DNA from: Syncephalastrum monosporum B8922
Taxonomy: Eukaryota; Mucoromycota; Mucoromycetes; Mucorales; Syncephalastraceae
Reading direction: 5' to 3'
DNA: 64,000 nt
Assembly: GCA_000697355.1 (NCBI GenBank)
Contig: JNEN01001227.1
Location: forward strand, 1-64,000
A program made the translations under genes and the position numbers. How positions within the stretch are numbered: the first letter of the stretch is position 1; each line of letters opens with the position of its first letter. Positions 47,718-58,818 of the stretch are shown here, in pieces. The notes under the pieces were generated by a model. That model saw nothing but the letters and a program-made list of their open reading frames with translations. It was not told the DNA's origin and searched no databases.

Positions 47718-47736
47718 GTCACCACCCAATGGAAAT
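47718..47736 (-). promoter_or_regulatory. HAC1 5' leader arm complementary to the intron
   Basis: The transcript reads ATTTCCATTGGGTGGTGAC ending 2 nt before the ATG at 47716. It is the perfect 19-nt reverse complement of the intron segment at 47237-47255. In yeast HAC1, comparable leader-intron pairing stalls translation of unspliced mRNA. Confidence 0.9.
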
Positions 47737-48124
47737 AATGGACAAAAGGACAAAGTAGAGAAAAAGAGCTCAAGAACCGTAGAGAAAAAAGAAAACTGCG
47801 ATGGGGGAGACATTTTAAAAGACTGTTTGGCGGGGGGGCTGAGTCAAAAATAGAGTGGTAAGACAAGTGTTTGTCTGTGATTGGGCGCGTTCCCCTGACC
47901 TTCCATTCTTGGCTTCCTGTCTCAAGCACATGAATTTGCGGAACTCGCCGTGCCCATTTTGGGTTTGAGTTTGTTGATTCCGATGCCTTTGATGTCTTTG
48001 ATTTCCTCTCTCCTTCCGTATAAAAGGCGATCGGCCTTCCACAATCCTTTTTCTTTGAATCAAATCATCTTTTGCACCCCTCTCCCATTCTTCCCTGCTG
48101 TTATTCTTATGTTAATATCCTAAT
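47737..48124. promoter_or_regulatory. Divergent promoter of HAC1 and the 48125 gene
   Basis: A shared spacer of about 400 bp between the start codons. The plus-strand side has a clear TATA box (gtataaaagg, 48018-48027) about 100 bp before the ATG. The minus-strand side includes an upstream ATG at 47813-47811 that is out of frame with HAC1 and whose frame runs over the HAC1 start. Whether that ATG is transcribed is unknown. Confidence 0.5.
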
Positions 48125-48709
48125 ATGTGGTCAAAAAAACGCTCCAACGCCCCCTCTACCATCTTCTCCCGCGGTACCATGTCGCCTCGTCAGGTCGCCA
48201 CTAAGGCCTACACTCTTGCATGTAAAAAGCTTGACAAGGATGACCATCGGAAACGCCCCCATTACCACGTCCGCGAGCGAGTCTTGCTCAACAACACCAT
48301 GAACAAAGCAGAGGACGTGCTCAATAAACGAAATCCTCGCTTCAACCGGAGGGTCCTGGCTGCAGAAGACGATGAGCACGAATATGATCTAAATCCTCAA
48401 GAATCAGTCGAGCATGACTATTTCCATCACCACCAAAATAACCACCATGACTCCCCTCTCCATGAGCTCGTCAGCGACGACGAAGACGATGACGATGATG
48501 ACGACAAGGAGGAGCCCACTGACATGGATCACACGCAAGAACAACAGCAAAAGCAGCAGCAGCAGCAGCAAGATCATTTGATCCAGCATTCTTTTTTACA
48601 GCATCAGCATAACCCGATACCCTCTACAGATAATACCCTCTATAGCGACTGCAGGATCACAATCGTCCCCTCCCCCACACTTGTGTCTGGTACACCTACT
48701 CTCATCTAA
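48125..48709 (+). CDS. Hypothetical protein with acidic and polyglutamine regions
   Basis: A single exon of 194 residues. The N-terminal half is basic and probably folded (PRQVATKAYTLACKKLDKDD, then HYHVRERVLLNNTMNKAEDV and NPRFNRRVLAAED). The second half is low complexity: His-rich, an Asp run (DDEDDDDDDDKEE) and a CAG-coded glutamine run (about 48547-48571), ending in ITIVPSPTLVSGTPTLI. I recognise no family. It has a strong TATA box and shares its promoter region with HAC1. An internal ATG at 48179 is a possible alternative start. Confidence 0.7.
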   Translation: MWSKKRSNAPSTIFSRGTMSPRQVATKAYTLACKKLDKDDHRKRPHYHVRERVLLNNTMNKAEDVLNKRNPRFNRRVLAAEDDEHEYDLNPQESVEHDYFHHHQNNHHDSPLHELVSDDEDDDDDDDKEEPTDMDHTQEQQQKQQQQQQDHLIQHSFLQHQHNPIPSTDNTLYSDCRITIVPSPTLVSGTPTLI

Positions 48710-51700
48710 GCATAACACCTCATTAAAACTTCTCTTCATAATGCAATATTATAAAAAAAAAGGAAGGTTACTTCTCCACAATTTGGGATTATTTTTCTCA
48801 CGATGACTGCCAATCCATAAATTTCAACATTGGCGCTTTCACCCCTCTGTCGGGCGATTTCGTTCCTTTTGCCGGATTTTCCCGACGCCCTTTCCGCGGC
48901 GATGCGTGCCGCACATGTCAAGGAAGGGGTTTAACTGGGGCTCCATAGAAAAATAACTCGCTACTCGCTCATTTTAGAATTCAAAACCTTCCCGTGCTAA
49001 TACCCTTCTATCCCACCATCACTGCCGATCTCCCATGGCTTTTCTTTCGTCATACTGGAACTTGACCTCCTCGAGACATCGTCATCTAAGGTCAAAAAAA
49101 AAGGCAATACTCCGATCTATTCAGCTGGCTGATGCTGTGATAACTGCTGACGATTGCGATCTGTATGCAGATATTAGCTCCTGAAGATGGAGGAGCTTGT
49201 ATTTATCCAAGGATGCCAAGAAAGAATATTGCTCATTCGTCTCATTGGCTTGCTGGTATCCTTAGTACATAAAGTAGTAAAATATTAGCGGTGCTATTCA
49301 TGATTGCGTTCCTCCTGCCCGGCTGCCTTCCTTGGTATTAAGGAGGCTGTCCCGCGGAAGCAGAACAGCGTGGCGTCGGCTGCTTCCACGGATGAGAGAA
49401 CCAGTCTGCTTGCGACACTATTATTATCTCTAGCCATGAACAGCTCCTTTTCATTTTTCTCATTTGTGCATGGGAAGATTATCTGCTCACTTGGTCTTCT
49501 TTGCTCGGTGCCTGTTATGTACATGTGTTTTCGGCTTTTTGGGGCAGGGTTTGGTTTCAGAGCGAAACAATAAAAAATTTTACGAAAAAAAAAAAATATG
49601 CTTCCATGATGGATCGGAGCGTCTCGACCATACAATGAGCTGAAAGGGCAGACGGCATATCTGGTGACCATCCAAGTATCGGCATCGTTGGGGGTGACTG
49701 AGGTCGGCTGGTGTTAAGGTAATCCTGCCAGCCTTGCCTGCGCCCTAGCACGTTGACAATGACAGGCAACCATTACTATTGTTCCTTCTTGCTTGGACCA
49801 GTACCCGTATAATGCCGTTGGGGTATTATTCCTGCAAGGTCCCGACATGGTATCTTTTTGAACACCAATATTAACAAAACGTTGGCGATGTGGCTGGGTC
49901 CTTGTGATGCACTTCGCGCAGCAACACAATCCCTGGGTGGCACAGCTTCATGCTTTATTTAAATCGCTCCAGTTACTACGGCACCATGCCTGCCGCTGCG
50001 GGCGAACGTGTTTGTGCTCGGTTATGGCATTATGTAGGTCGGCCGTCGAAAGGCTTCTCTTACAGGTGGCTGCATATTGTTCGTGCCAAAGCCGGCCGAC
50101 CCGTCTTGATCCGATGCATAAGAAGGAATTTACACGTCCGTTCATATGCTTTATTCCTATTATGCAGAAACATCGTAAATATTGGTACATAGACCCAGCA
50201 TCCCGCATTTCTCAAGTTTCATGGAATTTTCGTGAAGCCATGCTCAAAAGAAAGGGACATATGATCCGTACTAAACGTCAGAACTGACCCCTGCTGAACG
50301 CTCGCATACGCAAAGAGGTCAATGCGCGCGAGCTGTTTGCCCGTGCAACCATCGATGATGTCATATAACCACGGGCACCCACCCCACAACCAAAACCATG
50401 ACACCAAATTTCGTCATCCCGTCCGCTACGCATAGCAGTCTAACACTCGTGGGAGATCGATAGAGATCGAAAATCCGAGAAAAGCTTACCGGGAATTCTA
50501 CCTTCACTATTTACCACCAAAAGATGAAGTCTTTGGAGTATATAACGAACACGCTTGAAGGCAATTTGGGTACGCGCGCGACAAAAAAGCGTGGTTCAGC
50601 GTAGTCTTATGTGCTTCGTATACCATCATTCGCTACAGTAAACAGCGTGAGTGACGTCGGGTACACAATGGGGTAGTCAAGCCCAGAGACTAGAGTATTC
50701 TTTATGAAAACTATGCCAGACAAGCATAATGTTGAAATGATTTGCAATAGAATACGCTGCAAGGATTCTCTTCGCCCGCCGCTGTCAGCTTCTCCATTAT
50801 ACGAATATCAGCTAAGACGGCCTTCGACAACGAGACTTGAAGAAGAGATTGAGTGTTAAAACTCGAGCAAATAAAAGAACTCATCAGTGACAACATAAGC
50901 GAACATGCAAGCCAGGCTATAGCTGCTTTGTATGTGAGGCAGCTGGCATGAATACTTCCATAATAGATCGGACGTCATAGAATGGCGCTATGGCTTCATC
51001 CATACGTAGTGAATACATACACCGTAATTAACCAATATGCCACATTGAATGAGAGACGTAACGTTAACAAAACTGTACGAAAATAAGATTCTGCACAAGC
51101 ATCTTTGTTGAGACAAGACACTTGACTTGTTTGTGATAGAGGTTCGCAACACAAGATTATCGCGTCTTTATAGCTTCAGCTCACTGAAAAATCTTATATG
51201 TGTCTAAGTATGAAAGTATAACGACCGTGGACCGATAGATGCATTGTCGCTTCTTGTAAGATGTAGCAGTGCCTAATATGGTGCTGCTAGAAACCATACG
51301 GTGATCAATATACAAGTGAGTTTGAATCGGTGGTAAATGATATGCAGGGCAAGTTGAAGGCTGTATGCAAAACTGCGAATGTCTATGTTAAAGGACCTAC
51401 TCATATTAATCCAAATGGTAATGATCAAGAAATAATGCGCAATACTATGATGGACGACCAGCTTCCATGATCAGGTATTTTAAATCAACCAGTTTTCATA
51501 CAATAGCCGTTGGACCTTACGTACTCGTACAGTGAAAAGGAAAATGGAGTCTGAAGAATAATGGACTGAGGATGATGGGGTTACACGTGAAAAAGCTGGC
51601 ACAGGACCCTGCGAAAGACTTGGCAGCCTACGCGTACATGGTGACACAGCCTGGTAACAGGCCATCAAAAACACTTGGAGCATGCAGATGCTTATGTGGA

Positions 51701-51786
51701 CAAAGAGGAAAGTCCTCAGCTTGTAAGTTTTATAGAACGGTATAATGCATGCTAGGTGCCCCTCATAGTTGTGTTGTTCTTTATCG
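48710..51786. other. 3-kb region without a supported gene
   Basis: Frames with semi-protein-like composition occur at about 49557-49930 (minus; for example ILGWSPDMPSALSAHCMVET) and 49904-50287, but none has an ordered set of motifs, a start and consistent introns. They may be relics. From 50300 to 51780 the sequence is AT-rich and unremarkable. Confidence 0.4.
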
Positions 51787-52048
51787 TCAGTTGTTGCTGG
51801 GTGCTTGGTTGCGTTTAGGGTCAAACAGAACGTTGATACCCTCGAGCTCTTTGAGAAAGTGTTCGCGCTCTGCCTCGTTCAGACGCTGATAGACAGAAGC
51901 GAGAGACTGCTTGATACCGGCAAACTCTTGTTCTTGTGCTTGATAGAATTCGAGGGCTACCCACAAGACTTTAGTACACGGTAAAGAGTGAATCGCATGA
52001 GGTACACGTACAAGAATCCTCGACAGGTTGAGCTTCGAAATTCTCCAT
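51787..52048 (-). CDS. Small helical protein, function unknown
   Basis: Two exons (52012-52048 and 51787-51956) give 68 residues: MENFEAQPVEDSSLEFYQAQ, then EQEFAGIKQSLASVYQRLNE, AEREHFLKELEGINVLFDP and a short polar tail. The GT-AG intron (51957-52011) joins in phase 1 and its removal gives one continuous amphipathic helix. It is too short for confident assignment; it could be a subunit of a larger complex. Confidence 0.6.
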
Positions 52049-52598
52049 TGTGGAAAGAAGAGACAGTGGAATGGCGGATGAAAAACGGGTGCCGCCGATA
52101 ATTAAAGTCTGGAAAAGCGTTTGTTTATGTAAGTATGAATAGGCCTTTATTAGTCAAAAACAGCATATGCTAATAGAAAAATGATAAAAGCGGACTCCAT
52201 TTGTTGTATGGGCAGCCGAGAAGCAACAAAGTTTTTCAATTCTACATTGCCCATTTTTCTTGTGCGCACGAGGGTGAGGTCGCCATGGAGTGGAAAGTAT
52301 ATCATATTTTTGGTTTAAAATGCGTCCAAGGAAGCAGGATGCAGACGTACCCATTGTATCACGTATCTATAGTTTTCGTCCGTCCTTTTCAAAGCTTTGT
52401 GACCCGCTTGACGAGCTAACATTTCAAGCCAAATAAGATATTCGCAGAGGGATAATATGTTCAGCGTTCAGAATATCCTGAGCATCTCTGCAAAAGCATC
52501 ACGTTGGCTTCCCCACACAGAAATGGGATCATAAACACACACCACACTTTTGATGCGAAGTTGGGGCAAACAGGAGATTGAATCTCTTTCTATCAAAA
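52049..52598. other. Divergent spacer
   Basis: Spacer between the small minus-strand gene and RBM48. No further feature seen. Confidence 0.45.
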
Positions 52599-53177
52599 AT
52601 GGCGACGAATCGACCTGAATATCGCGACTCACGTGAACCGCGGGCCGTCAAGGTCTACACAACAGCTCAAGAATCCCGCTTCTTGGTATTCGACAATGTG
52701 CCGTCACTCGGCGTTATCGATCAATTAATTCGCACTTGTCGCAAATTTGGACGAGTAATGGAGCATCGAGTTTTGGATGAACATCCCAACGCAACAGACC
52801 TGACGGACGTAGTCTGGGTTGCCTTTGATACGCTCGCCAGCGGACGACGCGCCAAACAGAAGCTGGATGACACGCCGTTTTTTGCTCAGTTACTTCGGGT
52901 ATCCTATGCCCCAGAATATGAAACTATGGAGGATGTACGGCAGAAGCTGGTCGACCGCACTGTGAACGTGATACGCAGCATGAAGCCGAAAAGGAAGCGG
53001 TCCACGACAGGGACGCACACACCTGATCATAGCATTACATACCGTGCTCACAGTGATCCAAAGCGTGATGGAAGAATGAGCACGAGTGATACGAATGGTG
53101 CTACAGCCGCCAAAGCAAGCGCTGACAAGAGCGGTAGTCTTGGCAGTGGTGCAATAAAGAGAAGGAGGCGTATCTGA
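52599..53177 (+). CDS. RBM48: RNA-binding protein 48 (RBM48), minor spliceosome factor
   Basis: A single exon, 192 residues, start at 52599. The match to animal/plant RBM48 runs from EPRAVKVYTTAQESRFLVFD through VPSLGVIDQLIRTCRKFGRV, LDEHPNATDLTDVVWVAFDT, ASGRRAKQKLDDTPFFAQLL and VSYAPEYETMEDVRQKLVDR. This is an RRM-type fold with the conserved YAPE-x-E-T motif after it. The C-terminus is basic and disordered with an RRRR end, likely a nuclear signal. Known biology: RBM48 with ARMC7 helps U12-type splicing through contact with U6 capping. Its presence implies this organism keeps a minor spliceosome. Confidence 0.9.
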   Translation: MATNRPEYRDSREPRAVKVYTTAQESRFLVFDNVPSLGVIDQLIRTCRKFGRVMEHRVLDEHPNATDLTDVVWVAFDTLASGRRAKQKLDDTPFFAQLLRVSYAPEYETMEDVRQKLVDRTVNVIRSMKPKRKRSTTGTHTPDHSITYRAHSDPKRDGRMSTSDTNGATAAKASADKSGSLGSGAIKRRRRI

Positions 53178-53510
53178 GCCTGAAAACGAGTGGGGAAATT
53201 CATCATGATTGAACCTATCGAGTGCAGAACATTTATTGAAGTGGAAGTGGCTTTTTTTTACATTTGCGATTTCCCTGTTTCAGTTGGATCGCTCGCTTCT
53301 CAAGTGTGTCCACGTTTGTTTCTTCTCTTGATTCCACCTCATTTGCTGTCCCCCGCGCCCCCACACATTATGTTTATATAATTCCACCCTCACGACTTGA
53401 CTTCTTGCTTCAATCGTCTTCTTTACCCATACTTTACTTTTTACTGTCCTCATTTGCTCCGTTTCTTGTTTTTTCTTTTCCTTTCTTCCTTATTCCACAC
53501 CAACCTCTTG

Positions 53511-53690
53511 CACACACACACACACACTCACACTCACACTCACACTCACACGCGCACACAACCTCCAACTCAGATCTGTACATACACATACACACAAACA
53601 ACTCCATTCTTACACACCCACACTTCTACAACACCCTCCTCGCCAGCCAGCCAATCTCATACACACACTCACACCCAACACACACTACTG
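53511..53690. repeat. CA-rich simple repeats in the leader before the 53890 gene
   Basis: (CA)n at 53511-53527 and (CACTCA)n to about 53552 are followed by further CA-rich sequence to 53690. They sit in the long pyrimidine- and C-rich leader upstream of the plus-strand gene at 53890. The frames that stay open here are composition artefacts. Confidence 0.9.
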
Positions 53691-53889
53691 AATCGACACC
53701 TTATTTTCTATCTTTGTCCCTTCGTCGCTTCCTGCTCTGCAAAAACTCGCTCGACACACACTCCGCGTTTCGTCTTTTTCTTTTACTTTGCCCTCGGCCC
53801 CATTGCAACAACTTTTCCCCTCCCCTCTTCTCATCAAAGACAACATCTGCATACTCTCTTCAGCGCTGACTCCATTTGCCTCTGTAACC

Positions 53890-54795
53890 ATGGCTCAGAC
53901 TTTGCAACTCAAACAGCAGCCAGTGGTGGAACCCCGTTTGCGCAAGAAACCGCTGTTGTCACTTGAGAATACTGAAGAGGACAAGAAGCGCCGGGCATGG
54001 ACAGAGGTCCGGTCCAAGAAGGTGTCCCCGCTGCCGACCCCCGACACTGCAACGACCGACGACCCTTTTGCTGGCATGAAGTCCTCCATCAACTACCAAC
54101 AAGAGATTGAGCGTCTCAAAGCTCTCGTCCCCAAAATGGATGCTGGCAAGAAGAAAACCTCTCCGCGTCCACGCTCTGCTCAATATCCGAGCGAGAGGAA
54201 GAAGTCTCCAGTCCAACAGCAGCAGCGGAAAGATGCGTCACCGCCTTCACGAACACGACCGGCGTCTGCATTGTGCATGTCCATTGACTCCTGTGTGAGT
54301 GTGCCTCCACCGACGCCCACGACGGCTCCTCTTACTGGGAACACGACAAGCAGCAGCAGCCGCGCAACTTCCCCCACCACCTCTTCCTCACCTTATTATG
54401 AAGGCTCGCGGATGACCAGTCCCATCTCCACTCCGCGCTCGCTGTCACCTGCTCAGTCCGACTACACTGCCATGACCATCCCTCCTGTACCTGAGGAAGA
54501 GGAGGACATCAAGAGCACGGTGAGCAGTAGTGAAATCATACCTTTCGAGGAGAAGGTCCGCTTCTTGGAGTTCATGCAGTCATGGACTTCGGCGGCTGGT
54601 ACCGGCGGTGGTTGGCAGGCTGCCTGGGACATGGGTGACTACTCAGCTTCCGAATCCGTCTGCAGTGGCGGCTCCTTGTGGGCCATGCCCATGCCCTGGC
54701 AGGACCACCACAACCATTCGAACAACATCAATCGCAACCCTCATCCTCATCATCCCCACCACCACTATCAGCAACACCAACAGTATCAGCATTGA
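53890..54795 (+). CDS. Proline/serine-rich hypothetical protein with His-rich tail
   Basis: A single exon of 301 residues starting MAQTLQLKQQPVVEPRLRKK. A basic N-terminus contains RRAWTEVRSKKVSPLPTPD and a short helix (YQQEIERLKALVPKMDAGKK). A long Ser/Pro/Thr-rich region with SP/TP motifs (possible kinase targets) follows. A conserved-looking segment EEKVRFLEFMQSWTSAAGTG then GGWQAAWDMGDYSASESVCS, and a His/Asn/Gln tail, end the protein. The FLEFMQSW and WDMGDYS stretches may be binding motifs. I recognise no family; it may be specific to this fungal lineage. Confidence 0.72.
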   Translation: MAQTLQLKQQPVVEPRLRKKPLLSLENTEEDKKRRAWTEVRSKKVSPLPTPDTATTDDPFAGMKSSINYQQEIERLKALVPKMDAGKKKTSPRPRSAQYPSERKKSPVQQQQRKDASPPSRTRPASALCMSIDSCVSVPPPTPTTAPLTGNTTSSSSRATSPTTSSSPYYEGSRMTSPISTPRSLSPAQSDYTAMTIPPVPEEEEDIKSTVSSSEIIPFEEKVRFLEFMQSWTSAAGTGGGWQAAWDMGDYSASESVCSGGSLWAMPMPWQDHHNHSNNINRNPHPHHPHHHYQQHQQYQH

Positions 54796-56538
54796 ACCTG
54801 AAAAGAATGAGTTAAGAAACCTTTCTTCTCGTTTCTTGCACCACTGCCATTATCTCCTCGACTTCACCACTACCAAACTTCCCCCCTCCATCACCATTCA
54901 CCATCTCTAAACCATCCATCTCCTCCTTCTTTTTCTCTTCTCTTTTCCTCCTCCGGATCACATATACACACCTTCTGACAACTTTGCACATCACATATAA
55001 CACCCTTTTTCTAACTTCTTTACACATATAAACTCACACCCACACACTCTTACACACTCTTACACACTCTTACTCATTCAATACGATCTCCTTGTCCGCT
55101 ATCCCCCCTTTTTTTCCTGATTTTTCTTTTCTTCCCTCTTTTTTGCATTCTAACACGTAGAAAATCAATATAATTTACATATAGTATCATTAGGTGGTAC
55201 GAATGGAGAGTTCTTATGGGGACAACAGCAGTGAAGCTATATGTTACACAATAGAATAGAAAAGGGGGTCAATATGTTTAAGGGGTGCAGACTATATTTA
55301 ATAAGGCAAGTAAGTAGAAAGCTTTTCCAGCAGGAATGGTCTTTAAAATTTTTTATTTAGACATTTCGAAATGTTGCAATCCAAGCGGTATTAGCGGGAG
55401 AGGGTCGGGTGTGGGAAAAAAGAACCAGTGTCAGATAGATGGGCCAAGTGCATTGATGCCCCGTAATACCCAAACATTGATCGCACACTCTTTTCCTAGT
55501 GCTATTCCCTTGCGGAGTATGAAAAGAGCATGCACAATCAGGTCGCACCTATTTTCATTTTCCTTCCCGCCGATCAAAAAGTAAAAGTAAGCAAGGTTAC
55601 TCGCCCTCTCATTTGCCGCCGCTGTCTGTCTCGTCTGGCTGCCTCTCTCTGTGTCTCTGTCTCTGTCTCTGTCTCTCACACACATCATGCCAACCACACC
55701 TGGCACATCCCTCCCCCCAAGTTTCTTCAGTAAGCACTGGCTCGCACTTTTTGCTCATCCGCTTCTTATAGGCGCCGCCAACTCTCTTAGGCTGAGCCTC
55801 GCTCTTTGTATCACACCCATGGTAGGGGATATTTTTTACACTTTTATTCCCTTCCCTTTAATTACCTCATTCTCACTCTTATATTTATACATACTGCTTT
55901 CACTTATTGGGCGCCCAATGCCCATTGCTATTTCAGAAACATAAAGAAATAAAAAGAAAGTAAAATGGCGGAAAAGAACGTAACACATGATCACCTTCCT
56001 GCTCTTTTTCATGTCATATGAAGGTCCAAACACTGCACCATTCATTTTCTGCCTTTCGCTACGCTTTGACTTACTCAGCCGATTGGCTGCACCCCACGTT
56101 TGCTTTGCTTCGTATTTGGTAAAAAGACAGCTTGCACCATTGTTTGATCGGGCAAATGCGCCTCTTCTGGATTATCGCGCCTGTCATGTCCTTTTCTTTT
56201 TGGATTATTCATACAAGGAGAAAGGGGTAAAGATTATTATCATTATCATGCCATTTTGTCGACCGTACCAATGGCCTGGTATATAAAATGAAAACAAGAA
56301 AAAGTTTTTTTAGTGAGTACCACCTCGCGTCATCCTGTCTCTCTTCTCTTTCTTCTCTCTTTCCACTTTCTATTCTCGATCTCTGTCTTCCTTTTTTTTT
56401 ATTTTTTATTTTTGTAGACCCGTATACTTTCCTCTTTCTTCTCTCTTTTCCTCTTTTCCTTCCTTTGCTTTTTACTCCCTTTACCTTCTTTAGTTCTAAG
56501 TTTATTTTCTCGGGAGAAGGCACAACAGATAGTGATAG
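54796..56538. other. Intergenic region with simple repeats; leader of the velvet gene
   Basis: It contains (ACACACTCTT)3 at about 55041-55072 and a (CTCTGT)n tract at 55644-55679. The last 250 bp is T/C-rich, as expected of the velvet gene leader. No gene was supported between them. Confidence 0.5.
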
Positions 56539-58818
56539 ATGCTGCCGCACCATAGCACGACGAACGACGATGACCAGGAAGACGCGGAAGACAGCACGCC
56601 CACGCCGGTCGCTGTAGGTCAAGACGATGACAGCAGTCGCTTTTTCTATCAAACGGCCTTTCTCCCACCACCACCACCTACGCCGTCGTCTTCTACTTCG
56701 TCTGTATACCATTCGCCGTATATCGAGCAGCATCAACAGCAACAGCAACGTATGGCGTATGACACGCGTTCATTAGGTTCTATGGATCTATCGCGTGTTT
56801 ATCAGCAACGTCAACCCCAGCAACAACCGTCGTATGCTACTGTGCCTTCGATGGTTAACGAAGAACAGATGAACTATTACTATTACCCACAGACAAGCAG
56901 TAGCTGGATGATGCCTCCTCCGCCACCCGTCCCTCCTCCGTCAGCCTCTGTTGCGGCAGCGGCAGTAGCAGCAGCAGCGGCAGCAGCCGAAGCCGCCTCG
57001 CATCACTCGCACCACCTTCCGCAGCAAGCGCCACAGCAGCACCATCATCAAGAGCAGCCTATTGTGAGTAGTCAGCATTATCATGACCCCTATGGGTTGC
57101 TGAGTACCGCTAAGCAATCCCAATCGGTGATGGCGACTCCGTCGTCGGCTGCATACGTCGACAGCATGGCCGTGCATCAGGCCCAGCCGCTTGAAACACC
57201 AATTCCACGCGCAGCCACGATTCCGCTACCCAGCTCTTCGACGTTTGATCCCGAACCGACCAATCGTTTGGTAGATGACTCGATCCTCTTTTCGACCTAT
57301 CAACAGCAATCGCACTTACCACCTCAGGCCCCACAGCAAGTTCTCCAGCAGCACAACCCTATCCAGGAGCAGCATCACCAGCATCACCAGCACCATGCAC
57401 AGCAACGTCCGCAACAAGAGGAGCCACCGCGCGTGCAAACTCCCATGCGCGCTGAGACGGATGTATTTGGCGAGCTCGTTTCAATGGCTCGTCGACAGCA
57501 ACCACCGACGCCATCAGCTTCATCGGCGGCTGCGGAACGGGCAATGGGATTCATTCAAAAGGACCTAGGCCGGAGTGCGGCTGAAAGTTGTTGCGGTAGC
57601 AGCCCTACAACGACAGCAACAAGTAGCAGCATGCATCCCCCGGAGACGCGTCGAAACATGATGTTTGCCGCGGATACGACTGATTTAGAGGAAAGGTACG
57701 CATGACATACAATTAGAATAATTTATGGGAAAAAATGGAGAACAAAACGAGAAACTCATTCCGCCATGCAGAGAGTATGAGTTGGTCATTGTCCAACAAC
57801 CCATTCGTGCCCGCATGTGTGGCTTCGGGGAGAAGGATCGGCGCCCGATCAGCCCACCTCCGATCCTGCAGCTCATTGTAAAAACCAAGGACGGACAGGT
57901 TGTTGACCCAGCGTAAGTAATAAGTTGGCAATCTTATAAGGGATAGGAGCTCATCACATTTCTCGCTTTGGCTATATAGCAAGGTGGATGTCTCGTTCTT
58001 TGTCGTCTCGTGCGACGGATGGCAAGCGGACGGGATCACAGAAGCGAGTATGATCACCCAGCAACAGCGCACCCTTCATGACGAAGATGAAGAGGGCAGC
58101 AACGATACCAGATACGATGATGAAGACGATGAAGAACATTCTTCCACAGATGATTCAGACGGCCGTCGTGGGAAAAGGAAGGACAAAAAGCCATCCAAAC
58201 GCACAGCGATCAAGTATACGCGAAACCTCGTCGGATCACTTGTGGCGTCTGCCGTCAAACTCTACGACCCGCAAGGCCAGCTTGGCATCTTCTTCATCTT
58301 TCAGGATCTCAGTATCCGCCTCGAGGGCAAGTATAGGCTCGGATTTACCTTGGTCGACGTGCACACGTAAGTTCAAAAAAAAAGGGGGGGATAAACGTTT
58401 TGGACGTTTAGAAACTGACGTTCCCGCCTCTAGGCCGCCTTTCTACCAGCCGCCCATGGCAGGCGAACCCGTGTCGCGCGTCCTGAATAAGGTGTACACG
58501 CAAGTAGCCACTGTCTATTCCGCCAAACGATTCCCGGGCGTTGTGCGTAAGTTTTTTTTTTCGTTCTTAATTGATTACTATTATCGATCAAATTTTTTTT
58601 CTTGATGGTTGACATGGAAGTTTGCTTTTTTGGGTTTAGCGTCCACTGAACTATCACAGTGCTTTACGCGTCAAGGCATCAAGATTCCCGTGCGAAAAGA
58701 TAATAACCAACGAAAACGAAAGGGTGGAGAAAAAAGGCGCCATGGAAGCAACGACGACGATGATAATTCGAGCGATGACGATGGCTACAACCCTCGCGGC
58801 GACCTGGATACTGGTTAG
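56539..58818 (+). CDS. Velvet-domain transcription regulator (VelB/VosA type) with long Gln/His/Ala N-terminus
   Basis: Five exons (56539-57695, 57772-57912, 57980-58366, 58434-58546, 58640-58818) give about 658 residues. The first 385 residues are low complexity: Gln, His, Pro and an alanine run. The velvet domain begins REYELVIVQQPIRARMCGFG and continues KDRRPISPPPILQLIVKTKD, KVDVSFFVVSCDGW, LVGSLVASAVKLYDPQGQLG, IFFIFQDLSIRLEGKYRLGF and FPGVVPSTELSQCFTRQGIK. An acidic Asp/Glu/Ser insert of about 40 residues lies in the middle of the domain, as in VelB. Velvet proteins bind DNA as dimers and couple development, light and secondary metabolism. The C-terminus is basic then acidic. Confidence 0.94.

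Noticed and set aside
49294..50290. Candidate genes between 49.3 and 50.3 kb
   Set aside because: Fragments on both strands, no ordered motifs, no consistent introns; kept only as a remark.
53264..53966. Long plus-strand frames rich in His/Thr/Leu before 53890
   Set aside because: Product of CA-rich simple repeats and pyrimidine-rich leader sequence.
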